Assembly: GCA_900258555.1 (NCBI GenBank)
Contig: LT984854.1
Location: 1,086,202 to 1,144,389 of the forward strand
DNA length: 58,188 nt
Reading direction: 5' to 3'
Origin: an uncultured Desulfobacterium sp.
GTDB taxonomy: Bacteria; Desulfobacterota; DSM-4660; Desulfatiglandales; Desulfatiglandaceae
Positions 19,921 to 29,407 of the stretch are shown here, piece after piece. A program made the translations under genes and the position numbers. The notes below the pieces were generated by a model that worked only from the letters and a program-made list of their open reading frames with translations, was not told where the DNA came from and searched no databases. How positions within the stretch are numbered: position 1 is the stretch's first letter; each line of letters starts with the position of its first letter.

Positions 19921-19979
19921 AGAGTTTGTTCTACACCCAATCCTCAACTCCCAACCCGCAACGCGCTCCGAAAAAGTTT

Positions 19980-20831
19980 TCAGGACAACTCAGTCTGTGG
20001 CCTGGATTTAATGATAATCTCGTCTATTTTTCTCTGGTCGGCCTTTTTAATTGTAAATTCCAGGTGATCGAGGACAACCTTTTCATCCACCCCCGGTATC
20101 CTCCCCAGCAGGTGAATAATAAGGCCCCCGACAGATTCAAAATCCCCTTCCGGCAGATTGATGTTTAGATAATCTTTGAGCTTTTCGGCCGCAAGCCTGG
20201 CGTCAACCAGCAGAGTTTCCTCATCAAGGGCCGTCAGGAGTGCCGGCTCCTCATCATGTTCATCCATTATCTCGCCGACGATCTCTTCAAGGATGTCCTC
20301 TATGGTGATTATGCCGGAGGTGCCGCCGTACTCGTCTGTTACAATGGCCAGATGGGTCTGCCTCTGTTTGAGATCCCTCAGCAATTGTCCGACTTTCTGT
20401 GTCTCAGGCACAAAGTAGGGCTCCCTCAGGATCTGAGGGGGGATCTTTGAAGCAGGGTCTTCACTGAATAATTTTAAGAGGTCTTTGGCATGGAGTATGC
20501 CTATTATCTCATCAATATTGTCTTTGAAGATAGGTATCCTGGTATGGCCGCAATCATTGACCAATCGGATTACCTCCCCAAGGGTCGAATCGGCAGGGGC
20601 CGAAGAGATCTCCGTGCGGGGGATCATTATGGAATGGACCCTTGTTTCTTTTAAATCCAGAACGCCATGGACCATATCGGATTCTTCATCGGTGATAAGG
20701 CCCCTGGCCTGTCCTTCGTCCATGAGATCATTAATTTCTTCTGTGAGATTGTCGAGATCGTTGACAGGGGATTTCTTTCTTACAAGTGACTTGATAAAGG
20801 CGATAATTCCATGTGTTGAATCATCTTCCAA
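19980..20831 (-). CDS. corC: CorC/HlyC-family CBS-domain protein
   Basis: 283 residues without membrane helices. Two CBS domains span about 65-190 (MIPRTEISSAPAD, RIPIFKDNIDEIIGILHAKDLL, then VTDEYGGTSGIITIEDILEEIVGEI), followed by a CorC_HlyC domain (about 200-280, LPEGDFESVGGLIIHLLGRIP). This is the soluble YbeX/CorC form linked to Mg/Co efflux and ribosome-related stress. It begins at TTG 20831 with GAGGAG about 11 nt upstream. In E. coli ybeX lies directly before lnt; here the pair is split by the two kinase genes. Confidence 0.92.
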   Translation of the reverse strand: MEDDSTHGIIAFIKSLVRKKSPVNDLDNLTEEINDLMDEGQARGLITDEESDMVHGVLDLKETRVHSIMIPRTEISSAPADSTLGEVIRLVNDCGHTRIPIFKDNIDEIIGILHAKDLLKLFSEDPASKIPPQILREPYFVPETQKVGQLLRDLKQRQTHLAIVTDEYGGTSGIITIEDILEEIVGEIMDEHDEEPALLTALDEETLLVDARLAAEKLKDYLNINLPEGDFESVGGLIIHLLGRIPGVDEKVVLDHLEFTIKKADQRKIDEIIIKSRPQTELS

Positions 20832-20955
20832 TGGTTTAGAACTCCTCGCAGCCAGCCTATTTGAGAATTTACAGAATTCAATAAAATAATGTTATTTCGA
20901 TACACCCGCGATGTCAAGATTTTTGCCCGTAATGCAATCAAACTTCAAATACTTC

Positions 20956-20984
20956 TTGACTGCTATTATTAAAGATAATATGTT
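20956..20984 (+). promoter_or_regulatory. candidate promoter of tRNA-Gly
   Basis: TTGACT at 20956-20961 and TATGTT at 20979-20984 are spaced by 17 nt, 25 nt before the tRNA. A further AT-rich GATAAT lies between them. Confidence 0.45.
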
Positions 20985-21009
20985 AATCGCCTTACTTAAT
21001 GCGATATGA

Positions 21010-21085
21010 GCGGGCATAGCTCAGTTGGTAGAGTACAAGCTTCCCAAGCTTGGTGTCGCGGGTTCGACCCCCGTTGCCCGCTCCA
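21010..21085 (+). tRNA. tRNA-Gly (anticodon CCC)
   Basis: A full cloverleaf can be drawn. The acceptor stem is GCGGGCA/TGCCCGC. The D arm is GCTC/GAGT with loop AGTTGGTA. The anticodon stem is CAAGC/GCTTG with loop TTCCCAA, giving anticodon CCC for codon GGG. The T arm is GCGGG/CCCGT with loop TTCGACC. The CCA end is encoded (21083-21085). Confidence 0.95.
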
Positions 21086-21239
21086 GTTGTGTTGGTGAGA
21101 ATGTGTGTTTCCCGCCCCTTTTTGAGGTTATCAGACGGCTCGACCGGCTGGTCTACTTCGAATTGCGGACATCGCGGAGGCTTTTTTGCTCCTTTAGGGA
21201 ACAAAAATAAAGGCTTTCTATGTTTTTGTGCAACTTCGA

Positions 21240-21266
21240 AGCGGGCGTGAATGCCCGCTTTTTTTG
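21240..21266 (+). terminator. rho-independent terminator between tRNA-Gly and rimP
   Basis: AGCGGGC (21240-21246) pairs with GCCCGCT (21253-21259) over a 6-nt loop and is followed by seven T residues. Its position shows that tRNA transcription mostly ends before rimP, and that an ORF call starting at 21228 would run through the terminator. Confidence 0.85.
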
Positions 21267-21284
21267 TGTATGGGTTTAACGGCT

Positions 21285-21758
21285 ATGTCAGACTCTGCTG
21301 ATTTGGGTATCCGAAAGTTAACGGAATTCATAGCGCCTGTGCTTGATGAGATGGGTTTTGAGCTGATTGATGTGGAATATGTTTCCGAGCATGGAAGGTG
21401 GGTGCTTAGGATATACGCCGACAAAGAAGGCGGAATAACACTGGATGACTGTGCTCATGTCAGCAGAGAGGTCGGAGTACTGATTGATGTAAAAGACATT
21501 ATAAAAAATGAATATGTGTTGGAGGTGTCCTCGCCGGGTCTTAACCGGCCGCTTAAAAAAGAAAAGGATTTCCTTTGGGCCGTAGGGAAAAAGATCAAGG
21601 TCAGGACCACCGCTGTTGTTAATGGACACCGTCGTTTTACGGGATATTTAAAAAAATTTGAGGAAAATGTCCTGCATATAAAAATAGATAATGATGTCTT
21701 TATGTTGCCTTTTAAAGATATTGAAAAGGCCAATGTGGTTTATGAGTTTAATGGTTAG
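21285..21758 (+). CDS. rimP: ribosome maturation factor RimP
   Basis: 157 residues. RimP binds pre-30S particles and helps assemble the small subunit. The N-terminal domain (about 5-80) has PVLDEMGFELIDVEYV and LEVSSPGLNRPL. The C-terminal SH3-like domain has RRFTGYLKKFEENVLHI and the ending FKDIEKANVVYEF. ATG 21285 is chosen because longer forms cross the terminator; ATG 21270 is possible. It is the first gene of the rimP-nusA-ylxR-infB block. Confidence 0.93.
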   Translation: MSDSADLGIRKLTEFIAPVLDEMGFELIDVEYVSEHGRWVLRIYADKEGGITLDDCAHVSREVGVLIDVKDIIKNEYVLEVSSPGLNRPLKKEKDFLWAVGKKIKVRTTAVVNGHRRFTGYLKKFEENVLHIKIDNDVFMLPFKDIEKANVVYEFNG

Positions 21759-21806
21759 CAGTCAAATGGAAACCCATATCCCCTAACCTTTGTCGGAGTA
21801 TACGAT

Positions 21807-23123
21807 ATGATTTCAGAACTATCACGGATGATTGACCAGGTAAGCAGGGAAAAAGGTGTTGAAAGAGAAGTGCTTATTGGCGCCCTTGAAGAGGCTATGA
21901 AGGCGGCTGCCAAGAAAAAATACGGTCCGGACTATGACCTTGAGGTCAACTTCAATGAAGATCTTGGCGAGATAGAGGTTTTTGAGTTCAAAGAGGTGGT
22001 TGAAAATGTTGAACTGGAACACCTCCAGGTTTCTCTGGAAGAGGGCCGGAAGCTGGACCCTGATGTGGAATTGGGTGACAGCCTGGGCATCAAGATGGAC
22101 ACAAACGCCCTGGGCAGGATTGCCGCCCAATCCGCCAAACAGGTGATCATGCAGCGGCTGAAAGAGGCGGAAAGGGATATTGTATACGATGACTTTAAGG
22201 ACAGACAGGGCGAGATTATAAACGGAATCGTGCAGCGCTTCGACCGGGGGGCGATCATTGTCAACTTGGGTCGTACTGAGGGGGAATTGCCTGCAAGAGA
22301 ACAGATACCAAGGGAGACCTATAAACAGGGAGATCGTATCAGGGCTTATATACTGGATATAAAACACTTCAGCCGAGGTCCCCAGGTGATCCTGTCAAGG
22401 ACACATCCCAACCTGGTTGCATGCCTGTTTGAAAATGAGGTCCCTGAGATCTCCGAGGGCATTGTTCAGATCATGCAGGTTTCCAGAGACCCGGGCAGCA
22501 GGAGCAAGATTGCCGTCGTATCAAAAGATTCCGATGTTGACCCGGTGGGGGCCTGTGTAGGCATGAAGGGTTCCAGGGTACAGGCGGTTGTGCAGGAACT
22601 GCGTGGGGAAAAAATTGATATAGTGCCCTGGGATCCTGATGCAGCCAAGTTTATATGCAATGCCTTGGCACCGGCAGAGGTTATAAGGGTGATTGTTGAT
22701 GAGGAAAAACACGCAATGGAAATTGTCGTGCCCGATGATCAGTTGCCGCTCGCTATAGGCAAGAAAGGTCAAAACGTCAGGTTGGCGTCAAAACTGACCG
22801 GCTGGCGGCTGGATGTATTGGGTGAGACAAATTACAACCAGGCCCTTAAGGACGGTTACAGGTCTCTTCTTGATCTGCCGGGGGTGGGGGCCAAGAGGGC
22901 GTCCGAGCTTTATGACATAGGTTTCAGATCGGTAGAGGATGTTGCGAGTGCTATACCTGATGACCTTCTTGCTGTCCAGGGGCTGGGAAAGGAAAGGGCG
23001 CAAAAGCTGATCGAAAATGCGGTTGAATACATAAAAAGAAAGAAGACGGAACCTGAAAATCAAGATCCGGTCCGTGACGAATATGTCTCTGATCAGGACG
23101 GAGATACAGCAACTGATGAGTAA
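21807..23123 (+). CDS. nusA: transcription termination/antitermination factor NusA
   Basis: 438 residues that bind RNA polymerase and nascent RNA. In order: the N-terminal polymerase-binding domain (about 1-125), S1 (about 130-200, IINGIVQRFDRGAIIVNLG), and KH1 and KH2 (GACVGMKGSRVQAVVQELRG, then LAIGKKGQNVRLASKLTGW). A C-terminal helix-hairpin-helix segment follows (LPGVGAKRASELYDIGF, VQGLGKERAQKLI). GGAG lies 8 nt before ATG 21807. The stop overlaps ylxR. Confidence 0.96.
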   Translation: MISELSRMIDQVSREKGVEREVLIGALEEAMKAAAKKKYGPDYDLEVNFNEDLGEIEVFEFKEVVENVELEHLQVSLEEGRKLDPDVELGDSLGIKMDTNALGRIAAQSAKQVIMQRLKEAERDIVYDDFKDRQGEIINGIVQRFDRGAIIVNLGRTEGELPAREQIPRETYKQGDRIRAYILDIKHFSRGPQVILSRTHPNLVACLFENEVPEISEGIVQIMQVSRDPGSRSKIAVVSKDSDVDPVGACVGMKGSRVQAVVQELRGEKIDIVPWDPDAAKFICNALAPAEVIRVIVDEEKHAMEIVVPDDQLPLAIGKKGQNVRLASKLTGWRLDVLGETNYNQALKDGYRSLLDLPGVGAKRASELYDIGFRSVEDVASAIPDDLLAVQGLGKERAQKLIENAVEYIKRKKTEPENQDPVRDEYVSDQDGDTATDE

Positions 23124-23373
23124 ACATAAGGGATATGCACCTGTAAGGACATGCATATCCTGTGGGGCCAGGAATAACAAGAAGAAGATGATTAGACTGG
23201 TATTGGATGATGACGGGTTTGTGGTCCGTGATGTTGATGGAAAGGGGCGTGGCAGGGGTGCTTATGTATGCCCCGACATCGCCTGCTTGCGGGCCGTGCC
23301 CAAAGGTAACAAGCTGAGCAGGGTTTTCAGAAAGAATGGCCTGATCAGGATTCATCCGGATCTGAATGTCTGA
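23116..23373 (+). CDS. ylxR: YlxR/DUF448 nucleic-acid-binding protein
   Basis: 85 residues. The YlxR hallmark RTCISCG is near residues 11-17, followed by KKKMIRLVL and the GRGAYVCPDIACL motif. YlxR is a small RNA-binding protein typically between nusA and infB, as here. ATG 23116 overlaps the nusA stop by 8 nt and gives the normal family length; the ATG at 23074 would add 14 non-family residues. Confidence 0.9.
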   Translation: MSKHKGYAPVRTCISCGARNNKKKMIRLVLDDDGFVVRDVDGKGRGRGAYVCPDIACLRAVPKGNKLSRVFRKNGLIRIHPDLNV

Positions 23374-23425
23374 ACTATAAATCGGCTGTTGAAAATTGAA
23401 ATATTAAATACTTCGGGGGGAGTAT

Positions 23426-26131
23426 ATGGCAAAAGTCAGGGTTTATGAATTGGCTAAAGAGCTTAATATTGACAGCAAGACTCTTGTTGACAAGCTCCAA
23501 TCCAGCGGGATGAATGTCAAAAACTATTTGAGCACCATGGATGAGGCTGACATAAAGAGGGCCAGGGATATTGTCTCTGGTGTCAAATCAAAGGTCGTGG
23601 AAGAAAAGCGGGTCAAGCCCACAGTCATCCGCCGCAGAAAGATGGTAAAGGCGCAGGAAGAGGTACATGAGGCAGAGCATGAAGAGGAGACCCCGGAAGG
23701 AAAGATCGTACCACAGCCTGAATTGACCGTGGCAGAAGTCGTAGAACCCCAGGCCCCTGTTATCCCGGTGGAACCCTTGAAAGCGGTCGAACCCAAGCCC
23801 CAAGTCAGACCTGCCCCCCCGGTCCAAGGGCCTATCCCAGCCGAAAAGCCTGCCCCCTCGGCCGAGGAAATCAGTGTTGAGGCAGAGGCAGCCGAAGAAA
23901 AACAGGAGGTAGAGATCCCTGCCGAAAAAGGGGTTGAACCAAAGGTTGAAGCAAAACCCAAACCAAAGAAGCTGAAAAAGAAAAAAATGGATCGGCCTGC
24001 AAGGATAATCAGGGCGGCCACTGTTATGGCAAAAGAGACTGTGACAGAAGCGGAGGAAGAAGAAGAGGTCGAGCAACCAGTTGTCAGCGCCCATGAAATT
24101 CGTCCGAAGCCATTGCAGCCTTTTGAGATTGCAGCAGGAATAGTGGAAGAAGAGGAAGAAGAAGATTTAGTAAAGCTTGAAAAAGGTAAAAAAGGTAAGA
24201 AAAAGGAAACGATAGAAATTGAAAAAAGAGGTAAATATCGTTTCAGGAAAAAAGAAGTCTACGAACGGGCAGATCTTTATGAAGATCGTGGAATTGTCCG
24301 CAAGGGAAAGAAGCCTGGTAAAAAGGCCAAGGCGGAGGCGATAAGGGGGAAGCAGACGGAAATCACCGTCCCCAAGGCTATTAAGAGGAGGATCAAGGTC
24401 CCGGAATTCGTTACGATATCTGAACTGGCCAAGGCCATGGGGACCAAGGCGGCGGAGTTGATCAAGTCCCTTTTGGGCATGGGACATATGGCCAATATCA
24501 ATCAGTCAATTGACTTTGAGACTGCATCGGTCCTCTCTGATGAATTCGGCTATGAGCTTGAACTTGATACCTTTACTGAGGTGGATCTTATCGCGGAAAA
24601 GGAAGACATGCCCGAAGATATGAAATTCAGGCCACCTGTTGTCACCATTATGGGCCACGTTGACCACGGAAAAACACTGCTACTGGACTACATCAGGAAA
24701 TCAAACATCATCAGCGAAGAGTCAGGTGGGATAACCCAGCACATTGGGGCCTATTATGTCAGCGGCGAGCACGGCGATATAGTATTTTTGGACACCCCGG
24801 GCCACGAGGCATTCACCGCAATGAGGGCAAGGGGTGCACAGGTAACTGATATTATTGTCCTGGTTGTGGCTGCCGATGATGGTGTAATGCCCCAGACCAA
24901 AGAGGCCATTGATCACGCCCGGGCAGCCAATATTCCAATAGTGGTTGCTATAAACAAGATTGATAAGCCGGATGCAAATTCGGATAAGGTCAAAAGAGAC
25001 CTGGCCACAGTCGGTGTCGCGGCAGAAGACTGGGGTGGGGATACACTGTTCGCTGCGGTTTCGGCAAAAACCGGTCAGGGCGTTGATGAACTTCTGAACC
25101 TGATATTGCTCCAGGCAGAGATGTTGGAGCTGGCGGCCAATCCCAACAAGCCGGCCAAGGGTACGGTTATTGAGGCAAAGCTTGATAAGAACAAAGGCCC
25201 GGTAGCTACGGTGCTGATTAAGGGGGGCACACTCAGACCGGGTGATTATTTCATATGCGGGGAAAATTTTGGCCGGGTAAGGGCGATGAACAATCATCGA
25301 GGCAAGAAGATGCTTGAGGCAGGTCCATCGGTACCGGTTGAGATATACGGCATTTCCGGGGTCCCTATGGCGGGCGATGAGTTTATCGTGGTCCATGATG
25401 AAAGGACAGCAAAGCAGATCTCAGAACACCGTAAGCAGGCGACCAAGGACATGGAAAAGGCCAAAAAGGGCGTGGTCAGCCTGGAAGACCTTTTTGAGAG
25501 GATAAAGGACGGCAATGTAAAGGAACTCAACATCATATTAAAGACTGATGTCCAGGGTTCTCTCGAGGCCTTGGGTGATTTGCTTGTCAAGCAGAGCACA
25601 AAGGAAGTCAAGCTGAATATAATCAGGATGGCCACTGGCGGCATCACCGAGTCTGATGTAATGCTGGCCAGCGCCTCAAACGCGATAATCATCGGGTTTA
25701 ACATCAGGGCCAATCCGCGTGTGTCTGAATTGGCGAAGAATGAAAAGATTGATATCCGGTATTACGATGTCATTTATGATGCGGTTAAAGACATCCGTGC
25801 TGCAATGACAGGGCTACTTGAGCCGGTCTTCAAGGAAAATGTCATTGGCCGGGCATTTATCAAAGAGGTCTTTCATGTCCCGAAGGTGGGATCTATTGCC
25901 GGATGCCAGGTCTCAGACGGACACATTGAGAGAAACGCCAAGGTGAGGTTATTGCGTGATGATGTCGTCATATTTGACGGCAGGATCTCATCATTAAGGC
26001 GCTTCAAAGACGATGTCAGGGAAGTCCAGTCAGGATATGAATGCGGAATAGGTCTGGAAAATTATAATGATATCAAACCGGGCGATGTATTTGAGGTCTA
26101 TCAGATGGAGGAGGTGGAGGCGCATTTGTAA
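23426..26131 (+). CDS. infB: translation initiation factor IF-2
   Basis: 901 residues. IF-2_N domains lie near 1-55 and 325-380 ([22 protein letters not shown]). Between them is a long, low-complexity linker rich in E, P, K and V (about 60-310). The GTPase has G1 GHVDHGKT at 410-417, G3 DTPGHEAF and G4 NKIDKPD, followed by beta-barrel and C2 domains ending in the fMet-tRNA-binding region. GGGGGAG precedes ATG 23426. The charged linker produces long spurious reverse-strand frames. Confidence 0.97.
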   Translation: MAKVRVYELAKELNIDSKTLVDKLQSSGMNVKNYLSTMDEADIKRARDIVSGVKSKVVEEKRVKPTVIRRRKMVKAQEEVHEAEHEEETPEGKIVPQPELTVAEVVEPQAPVIPVEPLKAVEPKPQVRPAPPVQGPIPAEKPAPSAEEISVEAEAAEEKQEVEIPAEKGVEPKVEAKPKPKKLKKKKMDRPARIIRAATVMAKETVTEAEEEEEVEQPVVSAHEIRPKPLQPFEIAAGIVEEEEEEDLVKLEKGKKGKKKETIEIEKRGKYRFRKKEVYERADLYEDRGIVRKGKKPGKKAKAEAIRGKQTEITVPKAIKRRIKVPEFVTISELAKAMGTKAAELIKSLLGMGHMANINQSIDFETASVLSDEFGYELELDTFTEVDLIAEKEDMPEDMKFRPPVVTIMGHVDHGKTLLLDYIRKSNIISEESGGITQHIGAYYVSGEHGDIVFLDTPGHEAFTAMRARGAQVTDIIVLVVAADDGVMPQTKEAIDHARAANIPIVVAINKIDKPDANSDKVKRDLATVGVAAEDWGGDTLFAAVSAKTGQGVDELLNLILLQAEMLELAANPNKPAKGTVIEAKLDKNKGPVATVLIKGGTLRPGDYFICGENFGRVRAMNNHRGKKMLEAGPSVPVEIYGISGVPMAGDEFIVVHDERTAKQISEHRKQATKDMEKAKKGVVSLEDLFERIKDGNVKELNIILKTDVQGSLEALGDLLVKQSTKEVKLNIIRMATGGITESDVMLASASNAIIIGFNIRANPRVSELAKNEKIDIRYYDVIYDAVKDIRAAMTGLLEPVFKENVIGRAFIKEVFHVPKVGSIAGCQVSDGHIERNAKVRLLRDDVVIFDGRISSLRRFKDDVREVQSGYECGIGLENYNDIKPGDVFEVYQMEEVEAHL

Positions 26132-26157
26132 CCGTCTACGGGTTAAGTGTTACAAGT

Positions 26158-26328
26158 CAATGTCATTAGCTTAACGAGTCTAAGTAAGCGAAAGAATTTG
26201 AACCGCGGAATATCGAACAAGGAATGTAGAATGTCGAAGTAATGAATCGCCTTTTTTTCTTAAGTCCTTACTTCTTCGTTCTTAATTTCTTGTTCGATAG
26301 TGGATATTCCCTTAGGTTAATGACATTG
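26158..26328. repeat. dispersed palindromic repeat, copy 2, within the infB-ylxP gap
   Basis: The ends form a terminal inverted repeat: CAATGTCATTAGCTTAA at 26158-26174 against TTAGGTTAATGACATTG at 26312-26328 (15 of 17 match). Inside are GGAATATCGAACAAGGAAT and an inverted counterpart (TTCTTGTTCGATAG, then GGATATTCC). The terminal word matches copy 1. The element sits between two co-directional operon genes and would be transcribed as a long hairpin. Confidence 0.75.
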
Positions 26329-26355
26329 GGTTATGGGTTGTGCGGGTTTATTACA

Positions 26356-26643
26356 ATGGTGGTGGGCACCTTGAAAATAGAATTTCTGCTGGTTGAGAAC
26401 AGATCGCTCAAGGGAAAGCGAAAGGTTGTCAGAAGCATGGTTGACAAGGTCAAAGCCAGGTTCAATGTGTCAATTGCAGAGGTGGGCTCCAATGACAAAT
26501 GGCAGAAGATTGAGCTGGGGATCAGTGCCGTCGGAAATGACAGGAGACACATTGATTCCTCTCTCAGCCATGTCCTTGAATTCCTGGATTCCCTGTGCCT
26601 GGCGCAGATAGTGAACACACAATTTGAGATTATTAGCCTTTAA
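26356..26643 (+). CDS. ylxP: YlxP/DUF503 family protein
   Basis: 95 residues. Family landmarks are MVVGTLKIEFLLVENRSLKG, KRKVVRSMVDKVKARFNVS and AEVGSNDKWQKIELG. DUF503 proteins commonly lie between infB and rbfA and are thought to act in ribosome assembly; the molecular role is unclear. An upstream in-frame ATG at 26242 would add 38 residues, but that sequence is translation of the repeat element and is rejected. The ribosome site before 26356 is weak. Confidence 0.85.
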   Translation: MVVGTLKIEFLLVENRSLKGKRKVVRSMVDKVKARFNVSIAEVGSNDKWQKIELGISAVGNDRRHIDSSLSHVLEFLDSLCLAQIVNTQFEIISL

Positions 26644-26661
26644 TATCGAACGGAGATCGTA

Positions 26662-27030
26662 ATGTTGGCCGGAAAGCGCGCCCTGAGGGTGGGAGACCAG
26701 ATACTAAAAGAGATTTCGTATCTACTGATTGAAAAGGTTAAGGATCCCAGGGTCCGGGGGGTTACACTGACCGGCATAAAGCTCAGCAAGGATCTCAAAA
26801 CGGCCAGGGTATTCTACAGCGTCATCGGTCAAAAGGATCAGATCGACAAGGCCCAGGCAGGCCTTGAGAGTGCCAGGAGTTTTATCAAAAGAGAGATTTC
26901 CCTTAGGATGGAGCTAAGGTATACGCCGGAAATTATATTCAGCTACGATGCCTCGCTGGAAATCGGCAGCCATATGGAGAGGCTTTTTGATAAGTTAAGG
27001 TCTGATGAATCAAGAAAAGATAATGAGTAG
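26662..27030 (+). CDS. rbfA: ribosome-binding factor A
   Basis: 122 residues with the KH-like fold: RVGDQILKEISYLLIEKVKDPRV, ITHLTGI-type second strand (VTLTGIKLSKDLKTARVFYS) and MELRYTPEIIFSYDASLEIG near the end. It matures the 5' end of 16S rRNA. GGAG lies 6 nt before the ATG. The stop is overlapped by nrnA. Confidence 0.93.
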   Translation: MLAGKRALRVGDQILKEISYLLIEKVKDPRVRGVTLTGIKLSKDLKTARVFYSVIGQKDQIDKAQAGLESARSFIKREISLRMELRYTPEIIFSYDASLEIGSHMERLFDKLRSDESRKDNE

Positions 27031-27991
27031 TATAGCGCGCCTGTTAAAGGAAAACAGGCGATTTTTGCTTTTAACGCACAAGGATCCTGATGCAGACGGC
27101 ATCGGTTCGATGCTCGCAATGGCAAAGGCCCTTCAAAACGCGGAAAAGGAGGTGGTGCTTTTTACTGAAAGGCCCGTGCTTGCCCCTGTGAACCTTTTAC
27201 AAGGGAGCGAAAAGATCATTCAGGACTTTGCCCCGAAAAACGGTGAAATTGATGTAACCATAGTGCTTGATTGCGGGGACAAAGACAGGGTTGGAGGCCG
27301 CGAGGAGCACCTTATAAGATGCAGGCCCGTAATAAACATAGACCACCACGAGGTGCATGATTTATTCGGGGATTACAACCTGGTTGATCCCAAGAGTTCT
27401 TCAACGGGTGAACTGGTTTACAGGGTGATAAAAGAGGCAGGGTTTCCAATTGACGCAGATGTGGCAGAAAACATATTGGCCGCTATCCAGACCGATACAG
27501 GCTCATTCAGATACGACAACACCACCTCGGCTTCATTCAGGATCGCAGCCGAGATGATGGAAATGGGGGCAAGCCCCAGACAGATATTTCTCAAGATGAC
27601 CGAAGAATACAGTCTGCCCAGGATTAAATTGCTGGAGATGGCCCTTGGTGTCATGGAATTTTACAAAGAAGGCAGGATAGGTATGGTGACCCTTTCTGCC
27701 GAGATGTTTGAAAAATGCAAGGCCCAACCGGAGGACAGCGACAAGTTTGTAGATTATCTGAGATCCGTTTCAGGTGTGGAGATGGCGGTATTGGTCCGGG
27801 AGACAGGCAAAGACTGTTACAAGTTCAGCATGAGGTCAAACAGCACGGTAAATGTCGCCCGATTGGCCTGCCTGTTCGGCGGAGGGGGTCATGCCAAGGC
27901 GGCAGGCTTTGAGTGTCATAGGTCTATCGGTGCCCTGAAGAAAGATTTTTTGAAAGAAGCGGGAAGACTCCTGGGTGACATATCAAACTGA
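27005..27991 (+). CDS. nrnA: DHH/DHHA1 phosphoesterase, NrnA-like oligoribonuclease
   Basis: 328 residues. The DHH catalytic motifs are THKDPDADGIGS near 20-31, VLDCGDKDRVG and NIDHHEVHD. The DHHA1 domain ends with FGGGGHAKAAGFE. NrnA enzymes degrade 2-5 nt RNAs (nano-RNA) and some dephosphorylate pAp or cleave pGpG. AAGG before ATG 27005 supports this start; ATG 27023 is an alternative. It overlaps both neighbours, so it is translated with rbfA and truB. Confidence 0.9.
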   Translation: MNQEKIMSSIARLLKENRRFLLLTHKDPDADGIGSMLAMAKALQNAEKEVVLFTERPVLAPVNLLQGSEKIIQDFAPKNGEIDVTIVLDCGDKDRVGGREEHLIRCRPVINIDHHEVHDLFGDYNLVDPKSSSTGELVYRVIKEAGFPIDADVAENILAAIQTDTGSFRYDNTTSASFRIAAEMMEMGASPRQIFLKMTEEYSLPRIKLLEMALGVMEFYKEGRIGMVTLSAEMFEKCKAQPEDSDKFVDYLRSVSGVEMAVLVRETGKDCYKFSMRSNSTVNVARLACLFGGGGHAKAAGFECHRSIGALKKDFLKEAGRLLGDISN

Positions 27992-28895
27992 CGGTATACT
28001 CCTGATTGACAAGGATGAGGGTGAAACCTCCTACGATGTCGTCAGAAAGGTGAAATCGGCTCTGGATATCAAAAAGGTGGGGCACGCGGGTACACTTGAT
28101 CCCTTTGCGACAGGGCTGTTGATTATACTTATCGGCCAGGGGACAAAGCTTTCATCCTTTATAATGTCCAATAAAAAGTCCTACGTTGCCACTCTGAGGC
28201 TCGGGACTGAGACAGACACCCTGGACAGGACGGGCAAGGTGATTAAGACAAGCACCGTCCCTGAGCTTAGTAAGGAATATATCCGAGAAAAGGTTTGTGC
28301 ATTTCAGGGAGAAATCGAACAGACCCCGCCGGTTTATTCGGCAATTAAGCTAAAGGGGGCGCGGGCATATAAACTGGCAAGACGTGGGGAGGAGGTTTTT
28401 CTTGAAAAGAGGAGGGTCTTGATATCGGCCCTTGATATTGTCTCAGTGTCCCTGCCGGATGTATGCCTTGAAGTGGAGTGCTCAAGCGGAACTTACATTA
28501 GGAGTCTCGCTGCTGACTTGGGGGTCTCTCTGGGTACGGGGGGACATCTTGTATCCCTTAGAAGAACGGCATGCGGTCCGTTCAGTGTTGATAAGGCCCA
28601 ACGTTCGCGGGATGTAGGGCGGCAATCTTTTGAGACATTGCAGGAAGGAATGATTCCATTGATTTCAGTCCTTACATGGATACCGCAGATAGAGATAAGC
28701 CGGCCCATTGCAAAGGCCATAAGGCTGGGGAAGCGCTCAGCGCTTTCTGAGATTGTTCGGGATTTAAACCAGGATTGCGAGACCTCTGGATTGATTAAGC
28801 TAATATGTAGCGGTGAGCTTGTGGCTGTTTTAAAGGCAAACACAGGCAGGAGGGATGGTCATGGGAGGTTAGAGATATTAAGGGTGTTTTCATGA
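27975..28895 (+). CDS. truB: tRNA pseudouridine(55) synthase
   Basis: 306 residues. TruB converts U55 in the T-loop of tRNAs to pseudouridine. The catalytic aspartate is D42 in GHAGTLDPFATG. Other family motifs are QTPPVYSAIKLKG, CSSGTYIRSLAADLG and a C-terminal PUA-like region. It starts at GTG 27975 inside nrnA. Confidence 0.94.
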   Translation: MTYQTDGILLIDKDEGETSYDVVRKVKSALDIKKVGHAGTLDPFATGLLIILIGQGTKLSSFIMSNKKSYVATLRLGTETDTLDRTGKVIKTSTVPELSKEYIREKVCAFQGEIEQTPPVYSAIKLKGARAYKLARRGEEVFLEKRRVLISALDIVSVSLPDVCLEVECSSGTYIRSLAADLGVSLGTGGHLVSLRRTACGPFSVDKAQRSRDVGRQSFETLQEGMIPLISVLTWIPQIEISRPIAKAIRLGKRSALSEIVRDLNQDCETSGLIKLICSGELVAVLKANTGRRDGHGRLEILRVFS

Positions 28896-29033
28896 TTTGT
28901 TATGTGAACTTTAAACCCTGAATTGTTTACCGTGTACCGAGAACCGTGCACCGTTTTTTTACACTTAATCCTCCCCGGTTTCAGGGGTGGTTGGTAGTTG
29001 ATTTTGAACATTATTTTTTAGAGGAGGCACAAA
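28896..29033. other. truB-rpsO spacer with a short direct repeat
   Basis: ACCGTGTACCG and ACCGTGCACCG stand in tandem around 28930-28952 and are followed by a run of seven T. The rest is AT-rich leader before the strong rpsO ribosome site (GAGGAGG). No gene is seen. Confidence 0.35.
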
Positions 29034-29303
29034 GTGGTATTAACACCAGAAGCAAAAAAGGAGATTATAGATCAGTTTAAGCTAAGCGAAAAGGATACCG
29101 GTTCATCCGAGGTCCAGATAGCCTTGCTCAGCAACAGAATCACTTATCTTACAGAGCATTTTAAGCTCCATAAGAAGGATCATCATTCCCGCCGGGGGCT
29201 GTTGAAACTTGTCGGCCAGAGAAGGAGGCTCCTCAACTATCTGATGAAAAAGGACGTTGAAAGATATCGAAAGGTTATTAAGGACTTGGGTATCAGGAAG
29301 TAG
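29034..29303 (+). CDS. rpsO: 30S ribosomal protein S15
   Basis: 89 residues, exactly the family length. It binds the central domain of 16S rRNA. Motifs include [32 protein letters not shown] and [10 protein letters not shown]. It starts with GTG 29034 after GAGGAGG. Position directly before pnp is conserved in many bacteria. Confidence 0.97.
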   Translation: MVLTPEAKKEIIDQFKLSEKDTGSSEVQIALLSNRITYLTEHFKLHKKDHHSRRGLLKLVGQRRRLLNYLMKKDVERYRKVIKDLGIRK

Positions 29304-29407
29304 GAATGAAGCAGCAGGGTTGCAAACGTCCTGATGGGAGGTCAGTTGAGCATATAAACCGGTGACGATACATTACCAATATACAAAGTGAAAGGACAGA
29401 CAAACTA

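Noticed and set aside
20992-21204. Reverse-strand ORF with the GGRTRDTKLGKLVLYQLSYA sequence
   Set aside because: It is the antisense of tRNA-Gly(CCC), a well-known false protein in databases.
23524-24501. Long reverse-strand ORFs opposite infB
   Set aside because: They are shadows of the low-complexity E/P/K-rich linker of IF-2.
26242-26355. N-terminal extension of the ylxP frame
   Set aside because: The extension translates the repeat element and does not match the DUF503 family; ATG 26356 gives the normal length.
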